Of a DNA stretch of 64,000 bases, positions 41,709 through 51,600 are shown piece by piece. Below the pieces are notes generated by a model. It worked only from the letters and a program-made list of their open reading frames with translations, had not been told where the DNA came from and ran no database searches. Where the stretch lies: NCBI GenBank assembly GCA_964600665.1, contig CAZRKC010000007.1, positions 30,929 to 94,928 of the forward strand, given 5' to 3'. A program made the position numbers and the translations under genes. The DNA is from CAZRKC01 sp964600665 (GTDB lineage Bacteria; Bacillota; SLNR01). Position 1 is the first letter of the stretch; each line of letters opens with the position of its first letter.

Positions 41709-42315
41709 ATGGATTCCTTTTTATTTCTTCACCGATAGTTGTCGAAGACCCATGTCCGGGATATACAATTGTGCTCTCAGGTAGGAGAATCAGTTTTTTG
41801 ATCGAATTCATTAGATCCTTATACGATCCGCCAGCGAAATCCCAACGCCCAACTGATCCAGCAAATAGGGTATCCCCCGAAAAGAGATGCCCATTTATTT
41901 TGAGACAAATCCCGCCAGGTGTATGCCCAGGAGTATGAATCACAAACATGTTTAAGTTTCCTATCTGCAACTCATCACCATCTGATAATAATTGGCTAGC
42001 TGATATTGATATCATCTTTGTTTGAGGGAGTACCATGTTCCGACTACCCGTATTGTCTAACATGGGGGCATCATCTTGATGAATGACGATTTTGCCACCA
42101 CACATATCTTGAACTAGGTTGTTGGCAGCGACATGATCCATATGGCCGTGCGTATTGACAATATATTTAATTATGAGTTGGTGCTTTCTTACTTCTTCTG
42201 CAATCACCTCAGCATCGGAACCAGGATCAATGATGCATCCAATTTTGGTATTTTCACAACCAACAATGTAACAGTTTGCCTGGAGACGCCCGACAATCAT
42301 CTTTTCTAGTATCAT
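41695..42315 (-). CDS. Metallo-beta-lactamase-fold hydrolase (glyoxalase II-like)
   Basis: 206 residues with a complete dinuclear metal site: T-H-G-H-M-D-H near residue 57, His in H-T-P-G-H-T-P near 130, the bridging Asp in F-S-G-D-T-L near 147 and His in V-Y-P-G-H-G near 188. This is the YqgX/GloB-like group of hydroxyacylglutathione hydrolase-type enzymes, whose true substrates in clostridia are mostly unknown. It follows dtd by 14 bases in the rel-dtd-hydrolase order found in many clostridia. Confidence 0.88.
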   Translation of the reverse strand: MILEKMIVGRLQANCYIVGCENTKIGCIIDPGSDAEVIAEEVRKHQLIIKYIVNTHGHMDHVAANNLVQDMCGGKIVIHQDDAPMLDNTGSRNMVLPQTKMISISASQLLSDGDELQIGNLNMFVIHTPGHTPGGICLKINGHLFSGDTLFAGSVGRWDFAGGSYKDLMNSIKKLILLPESTIVYPGHGSSTTIGEEIKRNPFIKD

Positions 42316-42329
42316 TATCTTTCCCCTTT

Positions 42330-42770
42330 CTATCGACTATCCATCACGATTGTAACGGGGCCATCATTGATGATTGAGACCCTCATCATCGACTGGAATT
42401 TGCCTTCTTTGACAGATATCCCGAATTCGCGTAATTTCAGATTATATACATTATAGAGAAACTTAGCCTTATTAACATCCGCTGCTTCTGTAAAGCTAGG
42501 TCTCCTGCCTTTTTTATAATCAGCGTAAAGAGTAAACTGAGATATCGAGAGTATTGAACCTTCTACTTCGATGATGGAACGATTCAATCGTCCATTTTCG
42601 TCTTCAAAGATGCGAAGCATTGCAGTTTTTTCTGCCAAATAGACTGCATCCCTTTCTTCATCATCCTTATGCACCCCGAGCAACACCACATAACCATTAC
42701 CGATTTCACCAATATTCCTTGCATCTACCTCAACCATTCCCTGCGTGACACGCTGAATTACTACCCTCAT
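42330..42770 (-). CDS. dtd: D-aminoacyl-tRNA deacylase
   Basis: DTD removes D-amino acids (and Gly mischarged on tRNA-Ala) from tRNA. The 146-residue protein starts M-R-V-V-I-Q-R-V and has the two active-site motifs S-Q-F-T-L-Y-A near 78 and N-D-G-P-V-T near 137. The ribosome binding site is GGGGGA before ATG 42770. It lies 23 bases after rel, as in Bacillus, and in front of a metallo-hydrolase. Confidence 0.95.
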   Translation of the reverse strand: MRVVIQRVTQGMVEVDARNIGEIGNGYVVLLGVHKDDEERDAVYLAEKTAMLRIFEDENGRLNRSIIEVEGSILSISQFTLYADYKKGRRPSFTEAADVNKAKFLYNVYNLKLREFGISVKEGKFQSMMRVSIINDGPVTIVMDSR

Positions 42771-42793
42771 ATTAGCAATCCCCCAAAAACAGA

Positions 42794-45004
42794 TTAATTC
42801 TTCAGTCTATCTGTGTTGCGCGTGATTCGTGTTACTTGAGTGACATCTCTGATTTTCTTAACCCGATCGACCACATAATCTAAATGAAGAAGATTTTTAA
42901 TATCTAAGGTGACATTAACATGTGCGATCCGTCTCTTATCTGTATGTGCATTGACCGAGGCAATGTTAGTCCGTGTTTCTGCAATACAGTTGATCACATC
43001 TGAGAGAAGACCCGGTCTATCAATGCCAGAAATTTCTATCTCGACTTGATAAAGCCCTGATGGCACGTCCTCCCATTTAACAGAGATCAACCTTTGTTCT
43101 CGATCACTCACGGAGGAAATATTAGGACAATCGTATCGGTGAATCGATACCCCTCTTCCACGGGTTATATAACCAACGATGTCATCTCCCGGAAGCGGAT
43201 TGCAGCATTTCGAAAATCGATATAGAATATTGTCTACTTCAGCAACTTTTACATCCTCTTTTTGCAGTCTTTGCTCCTTTTTTTGCTTTCCAAGATCTTG
43301 CTTAAAATATTTAACAACTGCCAATTCATCCAGTTCAGCTGGGTCTCTACCCTTACTGAACTCCTCCACAAGTCTAAGAACAACTTGGCCTGCCCCATGG
43401 CGGCCCTCACCAATTGCGACATATAGGTCATCGATTGTACTGTAGCCCATCTTTTCGGAAACTGCCTGCAAACGGTCTCCTTTGCCGAGTTCGACTGCTT
43501 CATCGCTTTGCCTTTTTAGTTCTTTATCTAACAATTCTTTTCCGCGTAGACTATTTTCCTCTCGACGTCCTTTTTTGAACCACTGCCTTATTCTAGATTT
43601 TGCCTGCGAAGTCTTGACTATTTTAACCCAATCGCGACTTGGGCCGTTGGCTTGTTTTGATGTTAAAATCTCAACGAAATCACCGTTTTTCAGTTCATAG
43701 TCGAGTGGTACGATTTTTCCATTTACCTTTGCACCTATGCACCTGTTGCCGATATCGGTATGGATTCGATATGCAAAATCAATTGGGACAGCACCAGCTG
43801 GTAGATCGATAACATCACCTTTGGGAGTAAAAACAAATACCTCATCCGCAAAGAGATCGACTTTTAAAGTCTCCATGAACTCTCTTGCATCACCAGCATC
43901 CGTCTGCCACTCAAGTAACTGGCGGAGCCATACCAACTTTTGCTCAAAATCCTTATCTCCTTTTACACCACTTTCTTTATATTTCCAATGCGCTGCAATC
44001 CCATATTCTGCAGTCCTATGCATATCCCATGTCCGGATTTGAATTTCAAACAACTCCCCTTGGACTCCAATCACGGTTGTGTGCAAGGATTGATACATAT
44101 TAGGTTTTGGCATGGCAATGAAGTCTTTAAACCGTCCTGGGATAGGTTTCCATAGTGCATGGATTAAACCCAAAGCCCCATAGCAGTCCCTCACACTGTC
44201 CACGATAATGCGGATTGCCGTCATATCATATATCTCTGTGAATTCTTTTTTTTGATCTTTCATCTTTTTATAGATACTGTAAAAGTGTTTGGGGCGTCCT
44301 TCAATATCGGCGTTTATCCCCGAAAGCACCAGCTTGTTCTTTATTTCACCGATGGATTTTTGAATTATGCTTTCTCGTTCTCGTCTTTTTTTTGCAACAC
44401 GTTCAACTAACGCATAGTAATCTTTCGGTTCGAGATACCGGAATGACAAATCTTCCAATTCCCATTTAATTGAATATATCCCTAATCGATGCGCTAAAGG
44501 AGCAAAAATATCCAGGGTTTCTCTCGATATTTCTTTTTGCTTTGTAATCGGTAGTGATTTGAGTGTTCGCATATTATGTAATCGATCAGCAAGTTTAATT
44601 AATATGACACGGATGTCTTTTGCCATAGCAAGGAACATTTTTCGGTAGTTTTCGACCTGTACTTCTTCTTTTGTTGAAAACTCGTATCGATTCAATCCCT
44701 TGAGTTTTGTTACGCCATCAACCAGCGCTGCAACTTCACTCGAGAACTCTTGCGAAATGCTGTCGAGACTGATGCCGGTATCTTCTACGACATCATGAAG
44801 AAGCCCCGCAGACACCGTTACAACATCCAGTTCCAGATCAGCAAGAATTTTTGCAACCTCCACTGGATGCCGAAGATATTGTTCCCCAGATGCCCGCAAC
44901 TGCCCTTCATGAGCTTTAGCAGAGAATTCAAAAGCCTTTTTTAGCATTGCGACATCAGCATCAGGGTTATTTTTTTGGATTCTTCGAATCACACCTTCAA
45001 TCAT
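42794..45004 (-). CDS. relA: Bifunctional (p)ppGpp synthetase/hydrolase Rel
   Basis: Rel makes and breaks the stringent-response alarmone. The 736-residue protein has the hydrolase domain (about 20-180) with H-x-x-x-HD-type motif L-L-H-D-V-V-E-D-T, the synthetase domain (about 230-350) with Y-Q-S-L-H-T-T and E-I-Q-I-R-T, a TGS domain near 395-455 with F-V-F-T-P-K-G, a zinc-finger/helical region with C-C-N-P-L-P-G-D and a C-terminal ACT domain. All catalytic motifs are intact, so it is bifunctional. GAGGGG precedes ATG 45004; 25 bases after apt. Confidence 0.96.
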   Translation of the reverse strand: MIEGVIRRIQKNNPDADVAMLKKAFEFSAKAHEGQLRASGEQYLRHPVEVAKILADLELDVVTVSAGLLHDVVEDTGISLDSISQEFSSEVAALVDGVTKLKGLNRYEFSTKEEVQVENYRKMFLAMAKDIRVILIKLADRLHNMRTLKSLPITKQKEISRETLDIFAPLAHRLGIYSIKWELEDLSFRYLEPKDYYALVERVAKKRRERESIIQKSIGEIKNKLVLSGINADIEGRPKHFYSIYKKMKDQKKEFTEIYDMTAIRIIVDSVRDCYGALGLIHALWKPIPGRFKDFIAMPKPNMYQSLHTTVIGVQGELFEIQIRTWDMHRTAEYGIAAHWKYKESGVKGDKDFEQKLVWLRQLLEWQTDAGDAREFMETLKVDLFADEVFVFTPKGDVIDLPAGAVPIDFAYRIHTDIGNRCIGAKVNGKIVPLDYELKNGDFVEILTSKQANGPSRDWVKIVKTSQAKSRIRQWFKKGRREENSLRGKELLDKELKRQSDEAVELGKGDRLQAVSEKMGYSTIDDLYVAIGEGRHGAGQVVLRLVEEFSKGRDPAELDELAVVKYFKQDLGKQKKEQRLQKEDVKVAEVDNILYRFSKCCNPLPGDDIVGYITRGRGVSIHRYDCPNISSVSDREQRLISVKWEDVPSGLYQVEIEISGIDRPGLLSDVINCIAETRTNIASVNAHTDKRRIAHVNVTLDIKNLLHLDYVVDRVKKIRDVTQVTRITRNTDRLKN

Positions 45005-45029
45005 TTGGATCCCCTCTCTGGGAACTATT

Positions 45030-45560
45030 TCAGTATTTTATCAATGATATCACGTCGTATTTACACAGATTGTTCCTTCCGTTTAAATCAGTTAGTTCAA
45101 TGATAAATGCCACTCCAGCAATAATGCCACCTAATCGTTCCACTAAATCGATGGTCGTAAAGATTGTGCCGCCTGTCGCCAGAAGATCATCCACGATGAG
45201 AACCCGCTGACCTGGATAAATCGCATCCTTATGAATTTCCAATACTGCTGTTCCATACTCTAAATTATACTCTCCCGATAATACATCGCAGGGGAGTTTG
45301 CCTGATTTTCGAATCGGGATGAAGCCTAATCCCATCTCATACGCTAGTGGGGCTCCCACCAGAAAGCCACGTGCTTCTGGGCCTGCAATGAGATCCACCG
45401 TTTTCGCCATACATAGATTCGCAAGTTCTTTGATTGCGTATTTGAAGGCGTCTCCATCTTTGAACAATGTTGTGACATCTTTGAAATTAATGCCGGGGAT
45501 TGGGAAATCATCAATTTCTCGAATATAAGACTTCAATCCTTCATGGGTAAATTCTCTCAT
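45030..45560 (-). CDS. apt: Adenine phosphoribosyltransferase
   Basis: Apt salvages adenine to AMP with PRPP. The 176-residue protein has the family start Y-I-R-E-I-D-D-F-P-I-P-G-I-N-F-K-D-V-T-T, the adenine loop A-G-P-E-A-R-G-F near 60 and the PRPP motif V-L-I-V-D-D-L-L-A-T-G-G-T near 118-130. The start is ATG 45560, seven bases after GGGG; upstream in-frame codons lie before the site. The order recJ-apt-rel is the same as in Bacillus subtilis. Confidence 0.95.
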   Translation of the reverse strand: MREFTHEGLKSYIREIDDFPIPGINFKDVTTLFKDGDAFKYAIKELANLCMAKTVDLIAGPEARGFLVGAPLAYEMGLGFIPIRKSGKLPCDVLSGEYNLEYGTAVLEIHKDAIYPGQRVLIVDDLLATGGTIFTTIDLVERLGGIIAGVAFIIELTDLNGRNNLCKYDVISLIKY

Positions 45561-45597
45561 CTTTCTTCCCCTTTCTTTTTCCAATAAGTATGGTTTA

Positions 45598-48120
45598 TTA
45601 ATTGTTTTGTTCCCTAATGCGATAGATCTGCGAATTCATCAAGTCCAAACGTTCCGAAGGATGGTTTATCCATCTAATCCTTGTAGTGCCTCCTATGGAC
45701 TTTTTTTCGAGGAGTCCGATTTCTTCGAATATTTCAATCCCTATCTTTGTATCCCAAGAATTTTTACTTAAACTTTGATGCCCCAGGCAAAATCCATCAG
45801 CATCTGCTGGGATTTGATAGAGAGCCTTGTACAACTTTCCTAGAGTGATACGATCAGGGATGATTTTTTTCAACATAAGATTGAAGGCTTCTTGCGCTTG
45901 CTGATCCACCGTATACAGTATGCAGATACTGGGGTTTTTATCTACAAATTCAGACACGATTTCATTATAAAGAACAGCATTGATGATTGGTTGTGGGATA
46001 ATTACGTATTCCAGATATTGAGCAACGGAAAAGTCAGTTGATGTACCGGCCACGAGGAGAAGTATCGCCTTTTTCCCTAATGATTTCATTTTGCTGAAGA
46101 AAACTTTATTAGATTGGATGGAATCACTTTCAATGATTCGAAACTCATCACCGAGTCTGTCAAGACGCTGAAACTGATTAATGAGAAATTCAGCCTGGTA
46201 ACGGGAGTTAACCAAAATTCCAAGATCATGGTTTAGATAACCTTGGTCAATCCATCCTTTCAACTCATTGATGGTCATCCCTCCTGGTAGTCCCGGCAAT
46301 GGTTTTTTTATGTGCTGACTTCGTTCCAATCCCGATGTTTTCCCCTTTTGTCCCGCGGCTAAGCTTTGATTCTTTATGATCGCAATCAGATTCGATTTCC
46401 CTCCTCTTTCAATCAGGTTTGGAATCAAATCTGATGATTTCATATCCCTTATCCTTATCTGAACTGTCTCTTTCCCGTTCCACTGATTGACTTCGATGTT
46501 ATATACGATATCGTAATCTTCATTATACGCAATGGAATCGGCAATCTCTCCAGAGTTAAACCCGATGGCATCAAGAAATTCCCCAGATTTACAGACCCGG
46601 ATTTTCAAATGGTTTCCATTTTTGCCGACTTTACGGAACTCCGAAATCCGGATATTTCGTGCGAGAAAAGTTGGTCTTGAATTGTCTTGGCCAAAAGGTG
46701 CCATTTGATCAAGTGACTTTGCCAGATCAATATCAACATTGCAGATATCCAGCTCTCCATCAATCTGAATCGACTTACTCGTTACGGCAGATAAAAATTC
46801 TTGGTTGACATAATCATTGAGGCGACGTCGCAGGGAAGGGATATCACTGGTACAGAGTGTTACACCCGCTGCAAGCTTATGGCCTCCATACTTTACAAGA
46901 ATATCTTGACAATATTCTAATGCGTCCAGTATGTTCAACCAACCTAAGCTTCTGGCAGACCCTTTACTGACCCCGTTTTCTTGTGTGATCATCAAAGTGG
47001 GCTTATTGAACTCATCCATAATTTTCCCAGCAACGATACCCAGAACACCGATATGCCAATTTTCATGGCTCAAAACGAACACCTTTGAATCACTATAATT
47101 CTTTTCAATTATAAGTTGTTTTGCTTGATCAACCATAGCGGCTTCAATGTTCTGCCGTTCATGATTTAATGCATCTAACTCTGATGCCAATCCAATACTC
47201 TGCGTTATATCCTCTGACATCAACAGCTCGACGCCTATTCTTGCATCTCTTATCCTTCCTGCAGCATTGATCCGAGGTGCAATAGCAAATGCAATACTAT
47301 CCGAGCCAATTTGCCCAGTCTTTAAACCTGCAGTTTTTATTATTGATTCAATCCCCAATAGCGGTTGCACATTGATTTCCTTAAGCCCTAAACTGACCAG
47401 TACTCGGTTTTCATCCACCAAGGGAACGATATCGGCTACTGTGCCCAAGGCAACCAATTGGTAAAATTCCTGATTATTAAGTGCGAGATCGCCTAACAAT
47501 GCATGAGCCAGTTTGAAAGCAACGCCAACGCCCGCCAACTCTCTAAATGGATATTGCGAAGGCGTCAATTTGGGGTTGATAATCCCCTTGGCTAGGGGAG
47601 TCAGATTTGAAGGCTCATGATGGTCCGTAATGATCACATCAACACCAAGCGTATTCGCATAAATGACCTCTTCATAAGCCGCAATACCACAATCAACCGT
47701 AATAATGAGCTTCGAACCAGAGGCAGCGATTTGGCTGATAGCTTCATTGTTTAAGCCATATCCGTCATTTTCGCGATTTGGGATATGGTAATCAACATTT
47801 GCACCAAGAAGATGTAAACATTTCATCAAAAGAACGGTGCCTGTGATTCCATCGACATCATAATCGCCATAAATTGTGATTTTTTCATCATTCTCAATAG
47901 CATCCAATAATCTTTCTCTGACTTTTGCCATGCCTGGCATTAAAAATGGGTCATGGAGATGCTTTTTTGACGGTCCCAAGAATTGATCATGAGAACGTCC
48001 CCGGGCTGCGACGATGTATTCCGCAAAACGGCTTTCTTGAAATAGGGTGCCAAACTGGTAAGCACTGACTTGAGGCGCCCATGGCTCAAAAACCCATAAA
48101 TTTTTCTGTTCGATCATCAT
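45598..48120 (-). CDS. recJ: Single-stranded-DNA-specific exonuclease RecJ
   Basis: RecJ degrades single strands 5' to 3' in recombination and repair. The 840-residue protein carries the DHH motifs I-Y-G-D-Y-D-V-D-G near 85, D-C-G-I near 145 and T-D-H-H near 163, then the DHHA1 part with G-G-H-K-L-A-A-G near 425 and an OB fold around 470-570. The C-terminal 270 residues form the less conserved extension seen in Gram-positive RecJ. Two ATG codons (48120, 48117) follow GTAGGAG. It leads the recJ-apt-rel-dtd group. Confidence 0.94.
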   Translation of the reverse strand: MMIEQKNLWVFEPWAPQVSAYQFGTLFQESRFAEYIVAARGRSHDQFLGPSKKHLHDPFLMPGMAKVRERLLDAIENDEKITIYGDYDVDGITGTVLLMKCLHLLGANVDYHIPNRENDGYGLNNEAISQIAASGSKLIITVDCGIAAYEEVIYANTLGVDVIITDHHEPSNLTPLAKGIINPKLTPSQYPFRELAGVGVAFKLAHALLGDLALNNQEFYQLVALGTVADIVPLVDENRVLVSLGLKEINVQPLLGIESIIKTAGLKTGQIGSDSIAFAIAPRINAAGRIRDARIGVELLMSEDITQSIGLASELDALNHERQNIEAAMVDQAKQLIIEKNYSDSKVFVLSHENWHIGVLGIVAGKIMDEFNKPTLMITQENGVSKGSARSLGWLNILDALEYCQDILVKYGGHKLAAGVTLCTSDIPSLRRRLNDYVNQEFLSAVTSKSIQIDGELDICNVDIDLAKSLDQMAPFGQDNSRPTFLARNIRISEFRKVGKNGNHLKIRVCKSGEFLDAIGFNSGEIADSIAYNEDYDIVYNIEVNQWNGKETVQIRIRDMKSSDLIPNLIERGGKSNLIAIIKNQSLAAGQKGKTSGLERSQHIKKPLPGLPGGMTINELKGWIDQGYLNHDLGILVNSRYQAEFLINQFQRLDRLGDEFRIIESDSIQSNKVFFSKMKSLGKKAILLLVAGTSTDFSVAQYLEYVIIPQPIINAVLYNEIVSEFVDKNPSICILYTVDQQAQEAFNLMLKKIIPDRITLGKLYKALYQIPADADGFCLGHQSLSKNSWDTKIGIEIFEEIGLLEKKSIGGTTRIRWINHPSERLDLMNSQIYRIREQNN

Positions 48121-48169
48121 AAACTCCTACCTAAGAGAAGTAAAATGCGAATGCGTCATAAAATCAAGA

Positions 48170-48193
48170 GCGCAGATAATCTGCGCGCTTTTT
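48170..48193. terminator. Compact G-C hairpin between the LapA-like gene and recJ
   Basis: GCGCAGA (48170-48176) and TCTGCGC (48180-48186) pair across a three-base loop. The T6 tract follows on the plus strand, so the best terminator form faces transcription of the minus-strand genes; on the minus strand the sequence after the stem is only moderately T-rich. It may act both ways. Confidence 0.6.
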
Positions 48194-48204
48194 TGTTTGA
48201 CTTG

Positions 48205-48546
48205 TTATAAAGTCGGAGTACTTTCGTCTACAGATGGTTCACCGGAACTCTGGCTAGCCGCCTTGTCGGCCATCTGTTGAATTTCTCGCTGCAATGTCGA
48301 ATTCTCGTCCTCAAGTTTTCTGATCCTATTGGCATGATCCCGTATTTTTTTCCCAAGCACAATCTGACGAAATACCCCTAAAAACCCCGCTAAAACGGCA
48401 CCAAGTGTTACAGAGCTGAGGACAAGAATGACCAGTGGGATTTGCAGATTCCACATCAAAAACACAACCGAGACAACATCTTTGTTTTGCACGGAAAATA
48501 TCGCCACTAAAAGCATGATGATCAACGAAATAACCATCCTGTACAT
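48205..48546 (-). CDS. LapA-domain (DUF1049) membrane protein
   Basis: 113 residues with two transmembrane helices (4-20 and 35-60) followed by a charged coiled-coil (65-95) and a polar end. The motif V-F-S-V-Q-N and the helix pair separated by V-F-L-M-W-N-L fit the lipopolysaccharide-assembly-protein-A (DUF1049) domain; in a Gram-positive the name is only formal and the role is unknown. GGAGGGA precedes ATG 48546. It follows secF by 27 bases and precedes recJ, a common clostridial order. Confidence 0.8.
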   Translation of the reverse strand: MYRMVISLIIMLLVAIFSVQNKDVVSVVFLMWNLQIPLVILVLSSVTLGAVLAGFLGVFRQIVLGKKIRDHANRIRKLEDENSTLQREIQQMADKAASQSSGEPSVDESTPTL

Positions 48547-48573
48547 GACTATCCCTCCTCATTCTTGATATAA

Positions 48574-49518
48574 TCAACTATTCTGATGTGCAGCTACTTC
48601 TTTCTGTTTCCAGAGTAACCAAACGGTTGATGCAATAAATATTGAAGAGTATGTACCAACAATAATACCCGCAAACATGGCTAGTGAAAACTCACGCACA
48701 GTTGTTCCGCCAAAAAGCAAGACTGAAGTTATGGTAAAGAGCGTGGTCAGGGAAGTGTTAATTGACCGAGTCAACGTTTCAGCAATCCCCTGATTGACAA
48801 GCGTTGCCAGTGACTCCTTGTGTCTTTCTCGTAATTTCTCACGAATCCGATCGAAGACAACGATTGTATCGTTAATAGAATATCCGATTATTGTGAGTAA
48901 GGCGGCGATAAACGAGATCGAGATTGGAAATCGAATCAGTGCAAATAATCCAATTACTGCTAAAGCATCATGAACAATAGCAATAATAGCAGCGATTGCA
49001 AATTTAAATTCAAACCGAATAGTAATATATATCACCATGAAGATTGAAGCAATGAGCAAAGCCCATAGGGCCTTACTCCTGAGTTCGTTACTGACTGCGG
49101 CATGAACACTGTCATCACTAATTGTATCATAACTTCCAACTTTGTTTCTTAATTCGGTCTTCAGTTCTTCTTTTTTCGCTTCATCAATTGGCGGTGTGCG
49201 AATAATCACCGTGCTTAACTGAGTTGGATCATTTGCATCCTTGGCCAATTGAACACTGCTACTAGATAGATTTAGCTCCAAGAGGATGGTTCGGACTTGG
49301 CTTTCACTGACAGGATCAGCAAAATCCAAAGTCAGCAATGACCCCCCCGTGAAGTCGATTCCAAGATTTAAACCTGGGAGATTGGTTCCAAATGTGGTAT
49401 TGATCGATGTGAATAATAATGCGAATAGTCCAATAAGAACAATCACACTTGATATGGAAAACCAAGTACGATACTTACCTGAAACATCGATTTGAACACG
49501 ACGAGATATAAAATCCAT
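48574..49518 (-). CDS. secF: Protein-export membrane protein SecF
   Basis: SecF works with SecD and YajC to pull proteins across the membrane using the proton gradient. The 314-residue protein has an N-terminal helix, a periplasm-equivalent domain with G-I-D-F-T-G-G near 55 and five C-terminal helices, including the F-motif G-Y-S-I-N-D-T-I-V-V-F-D-R-I-R-E near 210. SecD and SecF are separate genes here, unlike the fused SecDF of Bacillus. GGGGGTG precedes ATG 49518. Confidence 0.95.
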   Translation of the reverse strand: MDFISRRVQIDVSGKYRTWFSISSVIVLIGLFALLFTSINTTFGTNLPGLNLGIDFTGGSLLTLDFADPVSESQVRTILLELNLSSSSVQLAKDANDPTQLSTVIIRTPPIDEAKKEELKTELRNKVGSYDTISDDSVHAAVSNELRSKALWALLIASIFMVIYITIRFEFKFAIAAIIAIVHDALAVIGLFALIRFPISISFIAALLTIIGYSINDTIVVFDRIREKLRERHKESLATLVNQGIAETLTRSINTSLTTLFTITSVLLFGGTTVREFSLAMFAGIIVGTYSSIFIASTVWLLWKQKEVAAHQNS

Positions 49519-49529
49519 ATCAACACCCC

Positions 49530-50840
49530 CTATGCTCGGATAAATGTTTTCGTATTTTTAATACCCGTAGCCCTGAGTGTAACTCCAAGAAGCCTCTGGG
49601 TGATGAAGATGGCAGTAAACATACTCGTGAGAATCCCAATCGCCAAAGTGACTGCAAAACCCCTGATAGGGCCGGTCCCGAAATAAAACAGCACCCCAGC
49701 AGCAATCAGAGTCGTAACATTAGAGTCAAAAATCGTACGAAAAGCTTTACGAAATCCAGCCTCGATGCTTGCCCTGATTGTCTTACCCGTTCGGATTTCC
49801 TCTTTAATTCTTTCGAATATTATGACATTCGCATCTACTGCCATCCCCACTGATAAAATAAGTCCCGCAATTCCTGGCAAAGTAAGATTTGCATTCAATC
49901 CCATCAAGATTGACAAGACAAGCATGGCATAGATGATCAGTGCTAAAGTTGCAACTACTCCGGGTATTCTGTAATAAGCCATCATGAATATGATGACTAG
50001 AATAATTCCAAGGATACCAGCTCGGATACTGCGGGCAATTTGTTCTTCACCTAAAGTAGCACTGACAAACCGCATTTCTCGTTGTTCAACATCAACTGGT
50101 AATGACCCTGAATCCAACAATATTTCCATCTGTCGTGCAGCATCCAATGTTGCGTAATTGGTTATTATTGCTTTCCCATCTGTAATTGGCTCTTCAACCT
50201 CGGGGGCCTGTATCAAGACATCATCCAGGAAAATGAATATCGGCCTATTTCCAACTGCTGCTTTAGTCGTCGCATCTGCAAATCGAATAGTACCTTCTCG
50301 ATCAAACTCCAAACTGACGACATTGCTGACTCGACCATTCTGAAGAGTCGTAATCATTGCTGTCGACTCGACCAGATTCGCACCAGTAATTATCGGGGCA
50401 ACATCAGGATTTGGCACAATTTTGTTATCTACTACTTTGACTCCTGCTTCACTTCGGAATTCCAGCTTTGCCATGGTTCCAATCACTGCTAGAGCTTGAT
50501 CTGGATTATCAATCCCCGGCAATTGGACAACAATACGTCTATCCCCTAACAGTTGGATGACAGGTTCTGAAAGCCCTAGGCGATTTATTCGCTCTTCAAT
50601 AATATCTCTTACCTCGCGAACCTTCTGGTCCGTTAGAGGGCGCTCGGGTGTATCGATTGCTTCAAAAACGATGTAAGTACCGCCTCGCAGGTCTAATCCA
50701 AGTTTTAGATTGCTGATGAGCGGCGTACCAATGATCGGGGATTCCTGCCCTGGTAACGTGACTGGATTAATGAATGCATAAAGAGCAGATGCAACCAGAA
50801 TCAGTATAATAATTAAAATAAGTTGTTGGCTACCCCGCAT
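49530..50840 (-). CDS. secD: Protein translocase subunit SecD
   Basis: 436 residues. The first helix (6-24) is followed by G-L-D-L-R-G-G-T-Y near 50, a P1-type domain (60-250) and six C-terminal helices with G-M-A-V-D-A-N-V-I-I-F-E-R-I near 335 and the P-G-I-A-G-L-I-L-S motif. Together with SecF it completes the accessory export complex; yajC lies about 3 kb upstream, after gdh. GGAGG precedes ATG 50840; the gap to secF is only 11 bases. Confidence 0.95.
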   Translation of the reverse strand: MRGSQQLILIIILILVASALYAFINPVTLPGQESPIIGTPLISNLKLGLDLRGGTYIVFEAIDTPERPLTDQKVREVRDIIEERINRLGLSEPVIQLLGDRRIVVQLPGIDNPDQALAVIGTMAKLEFRSEAGVKVVDNKIVPNPDVAPIITGANLVESTAMITTLQNGRVSNVVSLEFDREGTIRFADATTKAAVGNRPIFIFLDDVLIQAPEVEEPITDGKAIITNYATLDAARQMEILLDSGSLPVDVEQREMRFVSATLGEEQIARSIRAGILGIILVIIFMMAYYRIPGVVATLALIIYAMLVLSILMGLNANLTLPGIAGLILSVGMAVDANVIIFERIKEEIRTGKTIRASIEAGFRKAFRTIFDSNVTTLIAAGVLFYFGTGPIRGFAVTLAIGILTSMFTAIFITQRLLGVTLRATGIKNTKTFIRA

Positions 50841-50908
50841 GCTGTTGCCTCCTTTTCATATCCCATAGATTAGATTATATCCATAAGGCTTGCCATATGT
50901 CAAACGAG

Positions 50909-51568
50909 TCAAAGTAACTTTGTTTCGTTGATCATTAAGACAAATTTACACCCAAGATATGTTGCTGCTTTCCGGCATTGATTCATCCGAGTGAGAAATA
51001 TCTCAAAGTACTCCATCACTGGCGCAATAGTTGTATCGATCTGCAATTCAAGCGTGATTGTTTTTTTATCTTCATTGGCGCGTAAAAATGAATGTTCAAC
51101 TGCATAATTTACTCTGTCATGAATATCAAATGTGTCTTTGTGTAAATTTCTGACTCGAGTGCGATGAACATCTGACTTGTCCGCTAAAATGAGTGCAGCA
51201 GAAATGCAACTGATCGGCTCACCATAGTCTTCTTCGTGATTTCCAATTGCAGAAATGACTGTAGCGATATCTCGGTCTGAAAACGAAAGTGACTTCAATA
51301 CTTGGTAGCTGATCATTGCTCCAGTCTGGCCATGATTATGTCTGCTGACAACATTTCCAATATCATGTAGATACCCAGAAATCGCTGCGAGATCCGCAAG
51401 TTCATCATTATACCCTAATCTTAACAACAGATTTCTGGAAATCTGAGCCACTAATGAAGCATGCCGAACTCCATGCTCGGTGTACCCCATTTCGTCGAGG
51501 TTATTGTTGCCAATCTCAAGATATACTTCAACTTCATCTGATTTCTTGATTGCCTCAAATCTTGTCAT
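50909..51568 (-). CDS. HD-domain phosphohydrolase
   Basis: 219 residues of the HD superfamily. The metal ligands are visible: H-G-V-R-H near residue 34, the L-H-D-I-G-N HD pair near 69, a His in R-H-N-H-G near 79 and Asp in L-A-D-K-S-D near 129. The substrate is not known; an HD protein next to secD is common in clostridia. ATG 51568 lies six bases after AAGGAG. It is followed by secD after 68 bases and preceded by the DUF5317 gene. Confidence 0.85.
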   Translation of the reverse strand: MTRFEAIKKSDEVEVYLEIGNNNLDEMGYTEHGVRHASLVAQISRNLLLRLGYNDELADLAAISGYLHDIGNVVSRHNHGQTGAMISYQVLKSLSFSDRDIATVISAIGNHEEDYGEPISCISAALILADKSDVHRTRVRNLHKDTFDIHDRVNYAVEHSFLRANEDKKTITLELQIDTTIAPVMEYFEIFLTRMNQCRKAATYLGCKFVLMINETKLL

Positions 51569-51600
51569 CACATTCTCCTTTGCACGAAAATAGAGTTTCT

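Noticed and set aside
48326..48577. 83-codon minus-strand frame overlapping the LapA-like gene
   Set aside because: It overlaps LapA in another frame, and the LapA frame has the membrane pattern and the ribosome binding site.
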